Assembly (NCBI GenBank): GCA_963840835.1
Contig: CAWJAM010000015.1
Location: 27,920 to 91,919, forward strand
Direction of reading: 5' to 3'
Origin: Rubrobacter_D sp963840835
GTDB lineage: Bacteria > Actinomycetota > Rubrobacteria > Rubrobacterales > Rubrobacteraceae
Length of the DNA: 64,000 nt
Shown: positions 50,819 through 60,214 of the stretch, piece after piece
Layout: each line of letters starts with the position of its first letter
Numbering within the stretch: position 1 is the first letter of the stretch
The notes under the pieces: generated by a model
What the model was told of the DNA's origin: nothing
Database searches by the model: none
Seen by the model: only the letters and a program-made list of their open reading frames with translations
Made by a program: the position numbers and the translations under genes

Positions 50819-52584
50819 GCTTTCGCCTTCGCCTCCTCCACGAGCGACGCCAGGTGCTCCGGCATCGGCGGTATCTCGCGCCGCTCGATGCCGATCTCGC
50901 CCTGCCCGTCCTTCGTGACTATGAAGTTGATCTTGCCAAGCTCCTCGTCGGGGCCGTCGTAGTCAAGCCTCCACTGCGCCCCGCGGCGCTCCTTGCGCTC
51001 GAGGGCGGTCCGAATGATGATCTCCGAGATCTGGACCAGATAACGTACGTCCTGGGCCGTATGCCAGCCGGGGTTGAAGAGCCTGGAGCCAGGAACGCTT
51101 ATCTGCGGCAACCGGTCCTTGAGAGCGAGGATCTTACCCAGGCCCTCTTTGAGGGAGTCCCCGTCGCGCATCAGGTTCGCGTGCTCCATCATGACCTCCT
51201 GGAGCTGCTGCTGGATGAGGTACGGGCTCTCGCCCTCCTCCTTTTTTTCCAGCGGCTCGAGCACGCGCCCTATCTCCGTCAGCACCTCCGACTCGTCTAT
51301 CTCCGCCGAGTGCACGCTCTCCTCGATGTAAGCCGAGGCACCCTCGCCGGCCCGCCTCCCGAAGACGAGCAGGTCGGACAATGAGTTCCCGCCGAGGCGG
51401 TTCGCGCCGTGCAGCCCGCCGGCGACCTCGCCGGCGGCGTAGAGGCCCGGCACGCTGGAGGCGGCGGTCTCCGGGTGGATCTTGATCCCACCCATCGTAT
51501 AGTGAACGGTCGGAAACACCTCCATCGGCTCCCTGGAGATGTCTATGTCTGCGAGCTTGAGGAACTGCTCGTACATGGTCGGGAGCTTCTTCATGATCCC
51601 GTCGTACCCGAGGTGCGTGATATCCAGGTAGACGCCCCCATGCTCGCTCCCCCGGCCCTCCTGGACCTCGGTGTAGTTGGCCCTGGCCACCACGTCGCGC
51701 GTGGAGAGCTCCATCTTCTCCGCGTCGTAGTTCTCCATGTAGCGCGCGCCCTCGGAGTTACGCAGCAGCCCGCCCTCGCCACGCACGCCCTCGGTGACGA
51801 GAAGCCCACGCACGCCCGGGGGCCACACCATCCCCGTCGGGTGGAACTGCATCATCTCCATGTCCACGAGCTCGGCCCCGGCGTCGTAGCCGAGGACGAC
51901 GCCGTCCCCGGTCCCCTCCCACGAGTTGGAGGTGACCTTGAAGATGCGCCCCCAGCCGCCGGTCGCCATGATGACGGCCCTGGCCTTGAAGTGGACGAAC
52001 TTTCCGTTCTCCCGCGTGTAGGCCAGGGCGCCGACGACCCGCCCCTCCTTCTTGAAGAGCTTCGTTATCGTGGTCTCCATGTAGACTTCGGCGTCGGTGG
52101 CGAGGACCTTCTCCTGCATGGTCCTGATGAGCTCGAGACCGGTCCGGTCGCCGACGTGGCACAGGCGCCTGTAAGTATGGCCCCCAAAGGGACGCTGGGA
52201 GATCTTGCCTTGCGGCGTCCTGTTGAAGAGCGCGCCCCACTGCTCCAGCTCGTAGACTCTCTCAGGCGCTTCTTTGGTGAAGGTCTCGACCATCTGCCAG
52301 TTGTTTAAGAATTTGCCGCTCCTCATGGTGTCGATGAAGTGCTGGCGCCAGGAGTCGTCGGCGTCGACGTTCCCGACCGCGGCCGCGATGCCGCCCTCGG
52401 CCATGACGGTGTGGGCCTTGCCCAGCAGGCTCTTGGTAACGATGCCGACCGAGAGGCCGTGCTCCGCCGCGGCGACCGCGGCCCTCAAGCCAGCGCCCCC
52501 GGCGCCGATGATCAGGACATCGTGCTCGCGCGTCTCGTAGGCTTCACGACCCCCGTTCTGCCCGTCTCTCTGCAACTCCACCAC
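50815..52584 (-). CDS. sdhA: Succinate dehydrogenase flavoprotein subunit
   Basis: 589 residues. FAD-binding DVLIIGAGGAGLRAAVAAAE, the covalent-FAD His region KAHTVMAEGGIAAAVGN, RPFGGHTYRR and the capping-domain active site VHYTMGGIKI, with HGANRLGGNSL. It oxidises succinate to fumarate. The start is GTG at 52584, directly after the TAG of the membrane subunit. Catalytic residues look complete. Confidence 0.94.
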   Translation of the reverse strand: MVELQRDGQNGGREAYETREHDVLIIGAGGAGLRAAVAAAEHGLSVGIVTKSLLGKAHTVMAEGGIAAAVGNVDADDSWRQHFIDTMRSGKFLNNWQMVETFTKEAPERVYELEQWGALFNRTPQGKISQRPFGGHTYRRLCHVGDRTGLELIRTMQEKVLATDAEVYMETTITKLFKKEGRVVGALAYTRENGKFVHFKARAVIMATGGWGRIFKVTSNSWEGTGDGVVLGYDAGAELVDMEMMQFHPTGMVWPPGVRGLLVTEGVRGEGGLLRNSEGARYMENYDAEKMELSTRDVVARANYTEVQEGRGSEHGGVYLDITHLGYDGIMKKLPTMYEQFLKLADIDISREPMEVFPTVHYTMGGIKIHPETAASSVPGLYAAGEVAGGLHGANRLGGNSLSDLLVFGRRAGEGASAYIEESVHSAEIDESEVLTEIGRVLEPLEKKEEGESPYLIQQQLQEVMMEHANLMRDGDSLKEGLGKILALKDRLPQISVPGSRLFNPGWHTAQDVRYLVQISEIIIRTALERKERRGAQWRLDYDGPDEELGKINFIVTKDGQGEIGIERREIPPMPEHLASLVEEAKAKA

Positions 52585-53331
52585 CTACCCTATAATCGTC
52601 AGGTCGGGTATCACGCCTGCCTGAATGAGCCTGAAATATACGTCCGTGAGCAGCACCGAGAAGAGGCTGAACCAGGCCCACTGCGGGTGCCTCAAGTTCA
52701 GCCTGCTGATGCCGTTGTACATCTTGCGCCTCGCGTTGCCGCCCCTCACGCACGTGTAGCAGTCTTTGTTACCCCCGATCAAATGCCGCAGCGAGTGGCA
52801 CGAGAGACTGTAAGTGGAGAGCAACACCACGTTTACGAGCCAGATAATGGAACCCACCTTCACCCCGAACGAACCTTCGGGGAAAAAGGTGAGCACGGTG
52901 TCGTACCACAGGAAGGCGAGCACGACGAAAGAGGCGTAGAGGAAGTACCTGTGGACGTTGTTTAGCACGAAGACGGCCCGCTCGCCCCTGTAGTTCTCGG
53001 CCTTGCGCGGCTCCTTCGCCTGAGCCCCGGCCTGGCAGGCCGGCGGGTCCCAGAAGAACGCCCTGTAGTACGCCTTGCGGTAGTAGTAGCACGTCGCCCT
53101 GAAACCGAGGGGCATCCAGATTATGAACATCGGCGCCGTTATGAAGGCCGGTATCCAATCGGGATGCGGTATCGGCGGCGAGTAGAAGGGCGAGAGATAG
53201 TCCCCGTACTCGCCGGGGAGGAAAGCCACGATGGAGAACGAGTAGAGACCGAAGATACTCAATACCATTACGACAGACACCGGCTCTACCCACCACGGTA
53301 GCCTCTTCCAGGCGGCGGCTATACTCGACAA
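52585..53331 (-). CDS. sdhC: Succinate dehydrogenase membrane anchor subunit
   Basis: 248 residues with about five membrane segments (VSVVMVLSIFGLYSFSIVAF, WIPAFITAPMFIIWMPLGF, RYFLYASFVVLAFLWY, IIWLVNVVLLSTYSLSCHSL). The conserved His in NNVHRYFLY and CHSLRH are probable haem/quinone ligands, as in the actinobacterial Sdh1-type anchor. TTG start at 53331 with GGGAG upstream. First gene of sdhCAB. Confidence 0.82.
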   Translation of the reverse strand: MSSIAAAWKRLPWWVEPVSVVMVLSIFGLYSFSIVAFLPGEYGDYLSPFYSPPIPHPDWIPAFITAPMFIIWMPLGFRATCYYYRKAYYRAFFWDPPACQAGAQAKEPRKAENYRGERAVFVLNNVHRYFLYASFVVLAFLWYDTVLTFFPEGSFGVKVGSIIWLVNVVLLSTYSLSCHSLRHLIGGNKDCYTCVRGGNARRKMYNGISRLNLRHPQWAWFSLFSVLLTDVYFRLIQAGVIPDLTIIG

Positions 53332-53477
53332 ACTCGTTCTCCCATCTAGATGCTTGTAACGTCTTGTAACTAAAGTCGTTTGCTGTGTTCGGGGAGTATA
53401 GATGATCGGAGAAAAGCCCGTTGTGAATCCGTTCCAGTCTGCACATAGATGTAGAGGGGGATGCTGCTGTTCTGGGC

Positions 53478-54897
53478 CTAGCCCGTCTCCAGCGCCCGGT
53501 ATTTACTGCCCGCGGCCTTGCGCATGGCGAGGAGCTTCTTGCGTAGCATGCCGGCGTTCTCTCGCTCGCGCGGGGTGTTGGCGCGTCCGTTGAAGAGGTG
53601 CTGGTCATCGTTGTAGTCGTAGAGCTCTTCGAAGCCGTCCCGCCACCTGACGAACAGGAGGTTTTCGTGGTCCGCCCTGGCCTTGTTCCACTTGCGCATC
53701 CTTACCGAGTGCCAGCCGCGACCCTCGGCCTCGATGAGGAGAAACTCGCGGAACCGAGAACCCGGATTGCGCAGAACGGGTCGGATGCTCCGACCGTCGA
53801 CCCCGGACGCGTCGGCACCCGCGAGGTCGCAGATGGTGGGCAAAAGGTCGACCTGGCTCACCAGGTGCCCGTTCTTGGTGTTCGCAGGGACTCCGGGTCC
53901 GCGTACCACAAAGGGGGTGCGGATAGACTCTTCATAGGGCCAGAGCTTCCCGCCGAGGTAGTGCTCGCCGTGCTGGAAGCCGTTGTCGGTGACGAAGAAG
54001 ACCCACGTGTGCCCGATCTGGTTGGTGTTCGTAAGGACGGTCATCAGGCGGTCGACAGCGTCGTCTACCTCCTCGATCTCGCGGAGCTTGCCCCGATATT
54101 CTCGCGTCATCTCGCCTCTGGCCGAGAAGCGGGCGCGCTTGCGTACGAGGGTCGCCTTGTCGGAGAGGTCCTTGCCGCGTTCACCGAACGGGGTCGGGGG
54201 CCTGTCGCTCCGGTGCGTGCTTGCATACCGGTCGAGCGGATAGTATGGGCCATGCGGGGCGTGCGGCCAGAAGCAGGCGAACCAGGGTACGTCACGGCGG
54301 CTGCGGACGAACCTCTCCGTGTACGTCGCCGCCACCATAGTCTCGTTGCCCGCCTTGGTACCGTCTCGGGGGATGTCGATGCGGCCGTCGCCCCCGTTGC
54401 TGAAATAGATGTGGTTCTGGTTGTTGAGGTCCTCTAGCCTAGCCCACCAGCTATCGAATCCGGGGCATGCCCACCGGCCGTTCCTGAGGTTGTTAGTGAA
54501 CTTGCCCGTCAGGTGACAGGAGTACCCGACGGCCTTGAGCCGCCTGGCTATGTTGCTGGCCAGCTCGCCGGAATCTACCAGGTCTTGCCAGGCACCGACA
54601 GTGGTCTCCAGTCCGGTGTTGTGGGACCACTTGCCTGTGAGCACGGAGCCCCGCGCCGGTCCGCAGACAGGGGTGGCCACGTAGCCGTTGGTGAAACTCA
54701 TGCCCTCGGCGACTAACCGGCGCTGGACCGAGTCCATGATCCCCAGGGTGTGGTAGGGCTGATCGTCGGTCATGATCAGCAATATGTTTGGCCTGGCCGC
54801 CCGCGCCGTTGCGCTCTTCCGCGCGGGGGCGGCCGTTGCTAGTGCCAAGACCCGCCGCCCCGGCTGTTGCCCTCTTGAGGAACTCTGCCCTGTCCAT
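53478..54897 (-). CDS. Sulfatase with Tat/Sec-type leader, frameshift near the N-terminus
   Basis: The main frame (from 54848) gives about 440 residues: RPNILLIMTDDQPYHTLGI, the formylglycine motif VCGPARGSVLTG (Cys converted), GYSCHLTGKF, FFVTDNGFQHGEH. The start I prefer is the ATG at 54897 with AGGAGGAGG upstream, MDRAEFLKRATAGAAGLG; it is joined to the main frame by a one-base shift near 54842. The product would be exported and cleave sulfate esters. It is next to a second sulfatase. A formylglycine-generating enzyme is not in the window. Confidence 0.82.
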
Positions 54898-54950
54898 AAT
54901 CCTCCTCCTAGTGGCGGCGTGCATTAGTGTCTCTCGTCGTGCTTGCTGCG

Positions 54951-56379
54951 CTAGCTCGCCTCGGCGGCGCGGCACCCCGCGCCCTCGCAGTTCGCCAGCC
55001 GGTCGAGTCGCTTGTTGAACCCACGCACCAGTCGCTGGCTATCCTTGGGATTTCGGGAGCTCAACTCGTTAGGGTCGCTGCGCAGGTCGTAGAGTTCTCG
55101 CTCCCCGTTGACGTACCTGACCCAGAGCCTCCTCTGGGTACGAAGAGCCTTGTAGGTGGGAGCATCAGACGGTCCTCCCTCGCCCGCCGTCCGCCAGTTC
55201 TCCGTAAGGATGCCCGTGCGCCAGTTGCCCACCTTTGGCGGAGAATCGTCCAGCAGCGGAACCATAGACTTGCCGTCCACGAAAGAGGGCGGCGTCACGC
55301 CCGCAAGCTGCGCGAAGGTCGGGGCAAGGTCGTTGTTGAGAACCTGGTGCTTTAGCGCGCGGCCTGCGGGTACGCCTGGTCCTCGCACCATTAGCGGCAC
55401 CCTGATGTCCTCCTCGTAGGCGGTTCTCTTGCCCTGCGTCATCCGGTGCTGGCCTAAGATGGAATCCGTTGTCCGAGGTGAAGAAGATGTAGGTATTGTC
55501 AAGCTCCCCCGTCCTCCGAAGCGTGGCGACTACGTCATCGAGCAGGTCTTCGACGGAGAGCATCGATGCCAGACGTTTCTGGTGGAGGCTGCGCATGTTG
55601 GAGACCTTGTTTTTCGACAGACGCGGCAGGTCCCTGACGAAGCGGGGCTTGTCCGAGACGTCAGCCTCGTCGAAGCTCGGAGGTCGGGGCAAGGCCGTGT
55701 TCTTGAACCGATTCGCGTAGCGGGGGGCGGGGCTCGCCGGCTGGTGGGGGCCCCTGGTCCACACGGACAAGAAGAACGGCGCCCGTTTGGCCGAGGCCCG
55801 CCGGATGAAGTTCGCCGACTCGTCGGCAAACAGGTCGGTGTCGTGACCCCGAACCCGGCGTACCTTGCCGTTGTCGTTGATCCTCTGGCTCCCGGATTTG
55901 CCCAGCCAGGCGAACCACTCGTCCCAGCCAGGTGGTTCGTACGTCTCGTTGTAGCCGTTCAGGTATTTGCCGATGAACTTGGTCTGGTAGCCGCCCCTGT
56001 TCAGCCAGGTAGCCGCCGTCGATTGGTCCTTCATCGTGTTACGGAACTTGTCGTGTCCTCCCGCGGGCCCCACGTTGCCCCTTATGCCGTGATTGTGGGG
56101 GTACTGCCCGCGCAGAATCGTGGCCCTGCTGGGGCAGCACACCGCGTCGGAGACGTACGCCCTGCTAAAGATCGTGCCGTTCTCGGACATGACGTTGCGC
56201 AGCCCGTCCAGGTACCTCAGGGAATGGTTATCCAGGTCGTCGGTGAGGACGAAGACGATGTTGGGCCGCTCGGCCGCGGCCGCAGATCTCATCGAGCCGA
56301 TCACCGTGAGCATCACCACCAAGCCTGCCAGGAGCACCGCTGTCGCCACCGAAGCCAGCAGCCGAACCGTTCTTCCCAC
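54951..56379 (-). pseudogene. Second sulfatase, one frameshift near the C-terminal third
   Basis: Signal peptide VGRTVRLLASVATAVLLAGL, then RPNIVFVLTDDLDNHSL, formylglycine motif VCCPSRATILRG, GYQTKFIGKYLNGY and FFTSDNGFHL. The frame breaks at about 55455 and continues as GQHRMTQGKRTAYEEDIRVP to a normal sulfatase end. Removing one base restores about 475 residues. I start at the GTG at 56379, nine bases after AGAAGG. It may be a sequencing error, as all catalytic residues are kept. Confidence 0.78.
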
Positions 56380-56689
56380 TCTCACCACCCTTCTTTGACC
56401 GCGGGGGAAAGTTCGGTGAAGCCCCCCTCCCCGTCGCGCAACACGCTTATCGTAATCCGCGGCCAAGGCTAACACATCTGCCGTGCAGCCGAATCTTCGT
56501 GGCATTCAGTCTGGCCCCGACCACGCGCCGCTTTTTTTCGAAAGTGTGTTTGCGAGCGCAGAACGAAGTGCCATTTCATGTTAGCAATACTGACTAGTAG
56601 ACGTGGATCAGGAGGGGAACGATGTAGCGACGGGTCGGACTTGCGCAGGCGGATAACGGCAAACCGGTTCTAAGGAGGCAAACACCCAC

Positions 56690-57325
56690 ATGAGGACCAC
56701 GACGATAGGCGCATCCAGTTGGCGCCAGACGTGGAGGAGCTCGCTGGCCTTGACGGCAATCGCCGCCGCGCTCGCCGCGGCGCTACTAGCCCTGGCGCTT
56801 TCGGCACCTCCCGCCAAGAGCGCCGAGCGGAGCGCGACCACCGCGGTCACCGGCGGAAAAACCCTGCTAAAGCTGGACGGCGATACGGCGGCCGTCCTCA
56901 CGGATGCGGGCATCAGCATCCAGGCGACCGGGCCGGCCATCGGCCCCGCCGGTAGCCCCGTATTCGCCTTCCCGATAGTCGGGGGCCAGGTGAACACGAG
57001 GCAACTCAGCGGAAAGATCATTCACTCCGGAGGACTCGCTATCACCGCAGGGGATACGACGCTGGTGGTGAAGCGCTTCGTGATCGACCCCGACGAGGGC
57101 GTATTGACCGCCAGGGTAGCCGGAGCGGGCGCGCGGATACCGCTGCTGCGCCTCGGTGCCGTTGGCAGTGTGAAGACGGCCCCCGGGCTGTTGGTGCTGA
57201 GGGATGTCAACGTCAGGCTGACCGCCACGGCGGCGGGCGCGTTGAACGAGACGTTCGACACCGACCTCTTCGCGGCGGGCCTGCCGATTGGGAAGGCCAC
57301 CGTCATCGCCCGCACCGGGCTTTAG
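56690..57325 (+). CDS. Secreted beta-rich protein, HtaA-like
   Basis: 211 residues. After a signal peptide (SLALTAIAAALAAALLALAL) there is one beta-rich domain: GGKTLLKLDGDTAAVLTDAG, FAFPIVGGQVNTRQLSGKI, HSGGLAITAGDTTLVVKRFV, LNETFDTDLFAAGLPIG. The alternating pattern resembles HtaA-type extracellular domains of actinobacteria, but the match is weak. The ATG at 56690 follows AAGGAGG. Function unknown. Confidence 0.65.
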   Translation: MRTTTIGASSWRQTWRSSLALTAIAAALAAALLALALSAPPAKSAERSATTAVTGGKTLLKLDGDTAAVLTDAGISIQATGPAIGPAGSPVFAFPIVGGQVNTRQLSGKIIHSGGLAITAGDTTLVVKRFVIDPDEGVLTARVAGAGARIPLLRLGAVGSVKTAPGLLVLRDVNVRLTATAAGALNETFDTDLFAAGLPIGKATVIARTGL

Positions 57326-57331
57326 AGCGGT

Positions 57332-57470
57332 TTGCAATGGGGTCCAACCCCATTGCAAGCATTTCAGCCGCTCAGCACGTCAGCATTTCAGCTTTTCTTC
57401 TTGCTGAAGTGCTGACTAGCTGACTGGCTGAAATGCGCGAATAGCAGAGGTCTTGACCTCTGCTATTCGC
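57332..57470. repeat. Two palindromes flanking a TCAGC array hairpin
   Basis: 57332-57358: arms TTGCAATGGGGT and ACCCCATTGCAA. 57359-57436: outer arms GCATTTCAGCC and GGCTGAAATGC with TCAGC units inside and centre TTTTCTTCTT. 57437-57470: arms GCGAATAGCAGAGGTC and GACCTCTGCTATTCGC, the same as at 46925. It lies between converging genes. Confidence 0.8.
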
Positions 57471-57507
57471 TTTTGGAGGGTGCCAGGGCTGAAGCCTGTG
57501 ATGTACC

Positions 57508-58884
57508 CTACGGCCTCACGGGCACGATGGCCGAGTCGGAGCCTGGAGAGCCCGCAGCGGGAAGGAAATTCACCCGCGCTTGCTGCGCCTCCAACGTCAG
57601 CTTGCACACGCCCCAGGCGTTCGTGAATATCTTGTCGGGGGCGGGGCTGACGCCCGTGTCTATGGAGTCGAAGCCGTTGCCGCCGGTGCCGCAGACTATC
57701 TCGGTCAAGCCCCCCGCGATCTCGTTTCCGTTCCTGTCGCGCGCGTTGTAGCGCTCGTAGAGGTGGCCGTGGCCCCCCAACACGAGGTCGGCGCCGCCAT
57801 CGTGCGCCTTGTCCCAGAAGAACTTCGAGCATCCGGTCGCGCCCTCGGGGGTTGGGTGATCGCCGGAGCGCGAAAAGCGCGGGTGGTGCCAGAAGAGGAC
57901 GGTGTTCTTGTTGTTCTGGCGGGCGTTCGCGAGCTCGCTTACCAGGAAGTCATGCTGCGCCGAGCCGCTCGCGCACTCTGGCGCCAGGTTCGGCGGCCCC
58001 TCGGTGTCCTGCGAGTTCAGGACTATCCCGCGCCAGTTGGAGCCGCCGACGTCGTAGGCGTAGTAGGAGTTCTGGTTCGTGAACCCACCAGGCACCGGGA
58101 CTGCCGGGGACTCGTTCCAGTAGCGGTTAGCACCGCCTGCGTTGGGGTCCGCTTCGTAGTCGTGGTTGCCGAAGACGGGCCTCGTCTTCGCCTTGAACGA
58201 CCCCCACGCGTCGTTGTAGTTCTTGTAGTCGAGGTAGGTGCCGTCGGGGTAGGCGTTATCGCCCGTGGTGAAGACGCTGTAGGCCCCCGCGGCAAGCTGC
58301 TGACGCACGAGGTCGCCGGTCTGGGTGTCTCGGTTGGAGCGGGAGGAGGATATGTCGCCCGCGCCAACGATGACCGCGGTGGTCGGGGTCCCGCCGCCGC
58401 TACCCCTGATCTCCACCCAGTCGTAGATCAGCTTGTCTCCGGTCTGCATGTCTGAGGCCGCGATGTCAACGTGGTAGGTGCCGGGCCGTATGTTCGCCAA
58501 GTAGGAGTGCTCGGCAAACCGGCCCGCCGACGAGAGCGTCTTTGTCCCGAGCGGCGTGCCGTTTACCGTGACGCCGAGGCTGACCGAACTCGGCGAGGAG
58601 CCCCCGAGCTTCGCCCTCACGACGACCGATTGTCCTGCTTCGCCGGACTGGACCGTGAAGAAGTGCCTTATCGTGCCACCTGATACGAAGCGCCATGAGT
58701 TCGGGGCGACGTCCGGCGTGGCGCCCGCGTCGTAGTGCCGGGAGCCGAAGGAGAAGTTCGGCGCCAGCTCTGCCTCCTGGTGGCGCGGCAGCGCAGCCGA
58801 GGCTGACCCGGCCGATAGCGCGACCGCCGCCAACAACGTCGCCACGAGGGCAGCGGCCCCCGCCTTGCGCGTCTTGCTCAACAT
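57508..58884 (-). CDS. Secreted metallophosphoesterase (acid-phosphatase-like)
   Basis: 458 residues. Signal peptide ending SAGSASA; an N-terminal beta domain with a carbohydrate-binding look (about 35-165: RPGTYHVDIAASDMQTGD); then the catalytic domain with GAGDISSS, TGDNAYPDG, FGNHDYEAD, FWHHPRFS and GGHGHLYERY, all metal ligands present. It should hydrolyse phosphoesters outside the cell. The ATG at 58884 has AAGGGAG upstream. A ten-base direct repeat about 80 bases upstream may be its control site. Confidence 0.87.
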   Translation of the reverse strand: MLSKTRKAGAAALVATLLAAVALSAGSASAALPRHQEAELAPNFSFGSRHYDAGATPDVAPNSWRFVSGGTIRHFFTVQSGEAGQSVVVRAKLGGSSPSSVSLGVTVNGTPLGTKTLSSAGRFAEHSYLANIRPGTYHVDIAASDMQTGDKLIYDWVEIRGSGGGTPTTAVIVGAGDISSSRSNRDTQTGDLVRQQLAAGAYSVFTTGDNAYPDGTYLDYKNYNDAWGSFKAKTRPVFGNHDYEADPNAGGANRYWNESPAVPVPGGFTNQNSYYAYDVGGSNWRGIVLNSQDTEGPPNLAPECASGSAQHDFLVSELANARQNNKNTVLFWHHPRFSRSGDHPTPEGATGCSKFFWDKAHDGGADLVLGGHGHLYERYNARDRNGNEIAGGLTEIVCGTGGNGFDSIDTGVSPAPDKIFTNAWGVCKLTLEAQQARVNFLPAAGSPGSDSAIVPVRP

Positions 58885-58963
58885 CCGTCTCCCTTCATCG
58901 ATATGATCTCCCCCCGGTAGCCGGCGATGCAGCGCTGCTCGGACTCGACCACCTTGTTATGAT

Positions 58964-58987
58964 TGGAACTATAGAGCTGGAACTATA
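58964..58987 (-). promoter_or_regulatory. Direct repeat TGGAACTATA, two copies 14 bases apart
   Basis: TGGAACTATA-GAGC-TGGAACTATA on the plus strand, that is TATAGTTCCA twice on the minus strand, upstream of the metallophosphoesterase gene. The layout (direct repeats about one helical turn plus) is like an activator site; the regulator is unknown. Confidence 0.4.
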
Positions 58988-59032
58988 ATAGGAACCCGCG
59001 TGCAGGATCAAGCCCCCGCCCGAAAAGAGCAG

Positions 59033-59063
59033 TTTGCGAAGGGGTTGAATCCCTTCGCAAACG
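59033..59063. repeat. Palindrome GTTTGCGAAGGG / CCCTTCGCAAAC
   Basis: 12-base arms around GTTGAAT. It has the same layout as the palindromes beside TCAGC arrays elsewhere, and a degenerate TCAGC array follows at 59075. Confidence 0.6.
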
Positions 59064-59489
59064 CAATCCACCATCGGCTCTCAGCGGTCAGCTTTCAAGG
59101 CAAATCGTTGGCTCGGGCCGTCCCGTAAGCCGGATTCTGCTCTAAGGAGGCTAATGGGTATCCGGGCGCCGATTGATGACGGATAATGCCGCCCTTCCGG
59201 ACCGGGATTTGCGTGGAATGCTCGTCGAGGCGTGTCGGTCTGAGTCGGGCTCTGTTGGGGTCGGTTGGGGTCAAGATTGGGGTCAAAGGTCGAAGGCAAA
59301 TTAGCGGCTTCCAGTACACGGGGATGTCGCCAGCGATCACAGCGGGCCGCGCGGGATCGCCAGGTGTGTACGCTCGGTAGACTCGCCACGTACTCCTCCC
59401 TCGCCTTGGCGTCGCCGGGAGCAGATCTCGCGTCGTGCCGTAATTCGGCCATCCCACATTCTCCGGTTAGCGCGTTCGTCCTTCGGCTA

Positions 59490-60104
59490 CTAGGCTCCTC
59501 TTAGCGAGACGGCCGAGCGCACCGCCTCTAGCATGCTCTCCACGGCCTCTTCCCTGCTTAAGCCGCTCTCTCGCTCGAGCGAGCGCCAGGTGTGGAAGTC
59601 GATCGCGAGCTTGATCGTGGCAAGCAGACGCTTCCTCCTGTCGTCACCGACCTCCCAGCCCTCTGCGAGCAGGTCGCGCACCGCCCCGAGGTAGGGCACG
59701 ACCGAACCCTCAAGCAGCGCGGCGAGCTCGGGCATCGTCTCGGCGTCGCGCAGCACGTTGCCCCTCATCGGCTCGGTGCGCCCGTAGAAGCCATAGAGCT
59801 CCCTTAGCGCACTCCTGAGCCTCTGTTGCGGATCGCCGATCCGCGCCCAGGGGGTCGGATCCGGCGCCGGGTGCCGCTCGGTCCAACTCCTCGAGCACGC
59901 CTTCAGGAGGTCGGTTACGTCGGGGAAGTGGTTGTAGACGGTCAGCCTGTTGACCCCCGCGCGCTTGGCTATCTCGCTAATGGTAGTGTTGGCTGGCCCC
60001 CGCGTGCGGTGTAGCTCTACGGTGGCCTCAACGATCCGACGCCGCGTCTCGCGCTGGCGCTCGGCCCGCTTCTTCATCTCATACTTACGTTTGCTCTCGA
60101 CCAT
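59490..60104 (-). CDS. TetR-family transcriptional regulator
   Basis: 204 residues. The N-terminal HTH is TRRRIVEATVELHRTRG, TISEIAKRAGVNRLTVYNHF; the ligand-binding domain is helical (RLRSALRELYGFYGRTEP). I start at the ATG at 60104 because the upstream frame runs through the operator region. Divergent from the cupin gene at 60215, whose promoter lies between. Inverted 18-base sequences near both gene starts suggest it represses both. Ligand unknown. Confidence 0.86.
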   Translation of the reverse strand: MVESKRKYEMKKRAERQRETRRRIVEATVELHRTRGPANTTISEIAKRAGVNRLTVYNHFPDVTDLLKACSRSWTERHPAPDPTPWARIGDPQQRLRSALRELYGFYGRTEPMRGNVLRDAETMPELAALLEGSVVPYLGAVRDLLAEGWEVGDDRRKRLLATIKLAIDFHTWRSLERESGLSREEAVESMLEAVRSAVSLRGA

Positions 60105-60196
60105 TTCGATAAACACTATACCAAACGATATTGACACGCGGCGTGGAGAGGTGTATGGTACCTCACGTTCGGTAAGCATAGTGTTTGCCGAAATTG
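60104..60196. promoter_or_regulatory. Divergent control region: promoter and inverted operator-like repeats
   Basis: TTGACA (60131-60136), 17-base spacer, TATGGT (60154-60159) is a good promoter for the cupin gene. ATTTCGATAAACACTATA (60104-60121) and its inverted partner CATAGTGTTTGCCGAAAT (60179-60196) bracket it. The right copy lies downstream of the predicted transcription start, so a bound TetR dimer there would block transcription. Confidence 0.6.
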
Positions 60197-60214
60197 GGAG
60201 CGAGGAGGTCGTCG

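Larger units (their letters stand above)
58885..59489. other. 605-base intergenic region
   Basis: Between two minus-strand genes. It holds the ten-base direct repeats (58964-58987), the palindrome at 59033-59063, a truncated TCAGC array near 59075-59098, and then about 390 bases with weak open frames on the minus strand (up to 123 codons), which have no recognisable domain. A short AGAATCCGGCTTACGG at 59119-59135 on the minus strand resembles the end of RNase P RNA, but the rest of that RNA is absent. Confidence 0.45.

Noticed and set aside
59095..59457. Minus-strand frames of 120-123 codons
   Set aside because: Two overlapping frames of similar length, no recognisable domain, unusual composition and no ribosome-binding site; not supported as genes.
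59112..59490. Possible RNase P RNA (rnpB) on the minus strand
   Set aside because: Only the end-like AGAATCCGGCTTACGG is present. The conserved GAGGAAAGUCC, the GCCUAGAUGAAUG region and P4 partners are absent, so it is not a complete gene.
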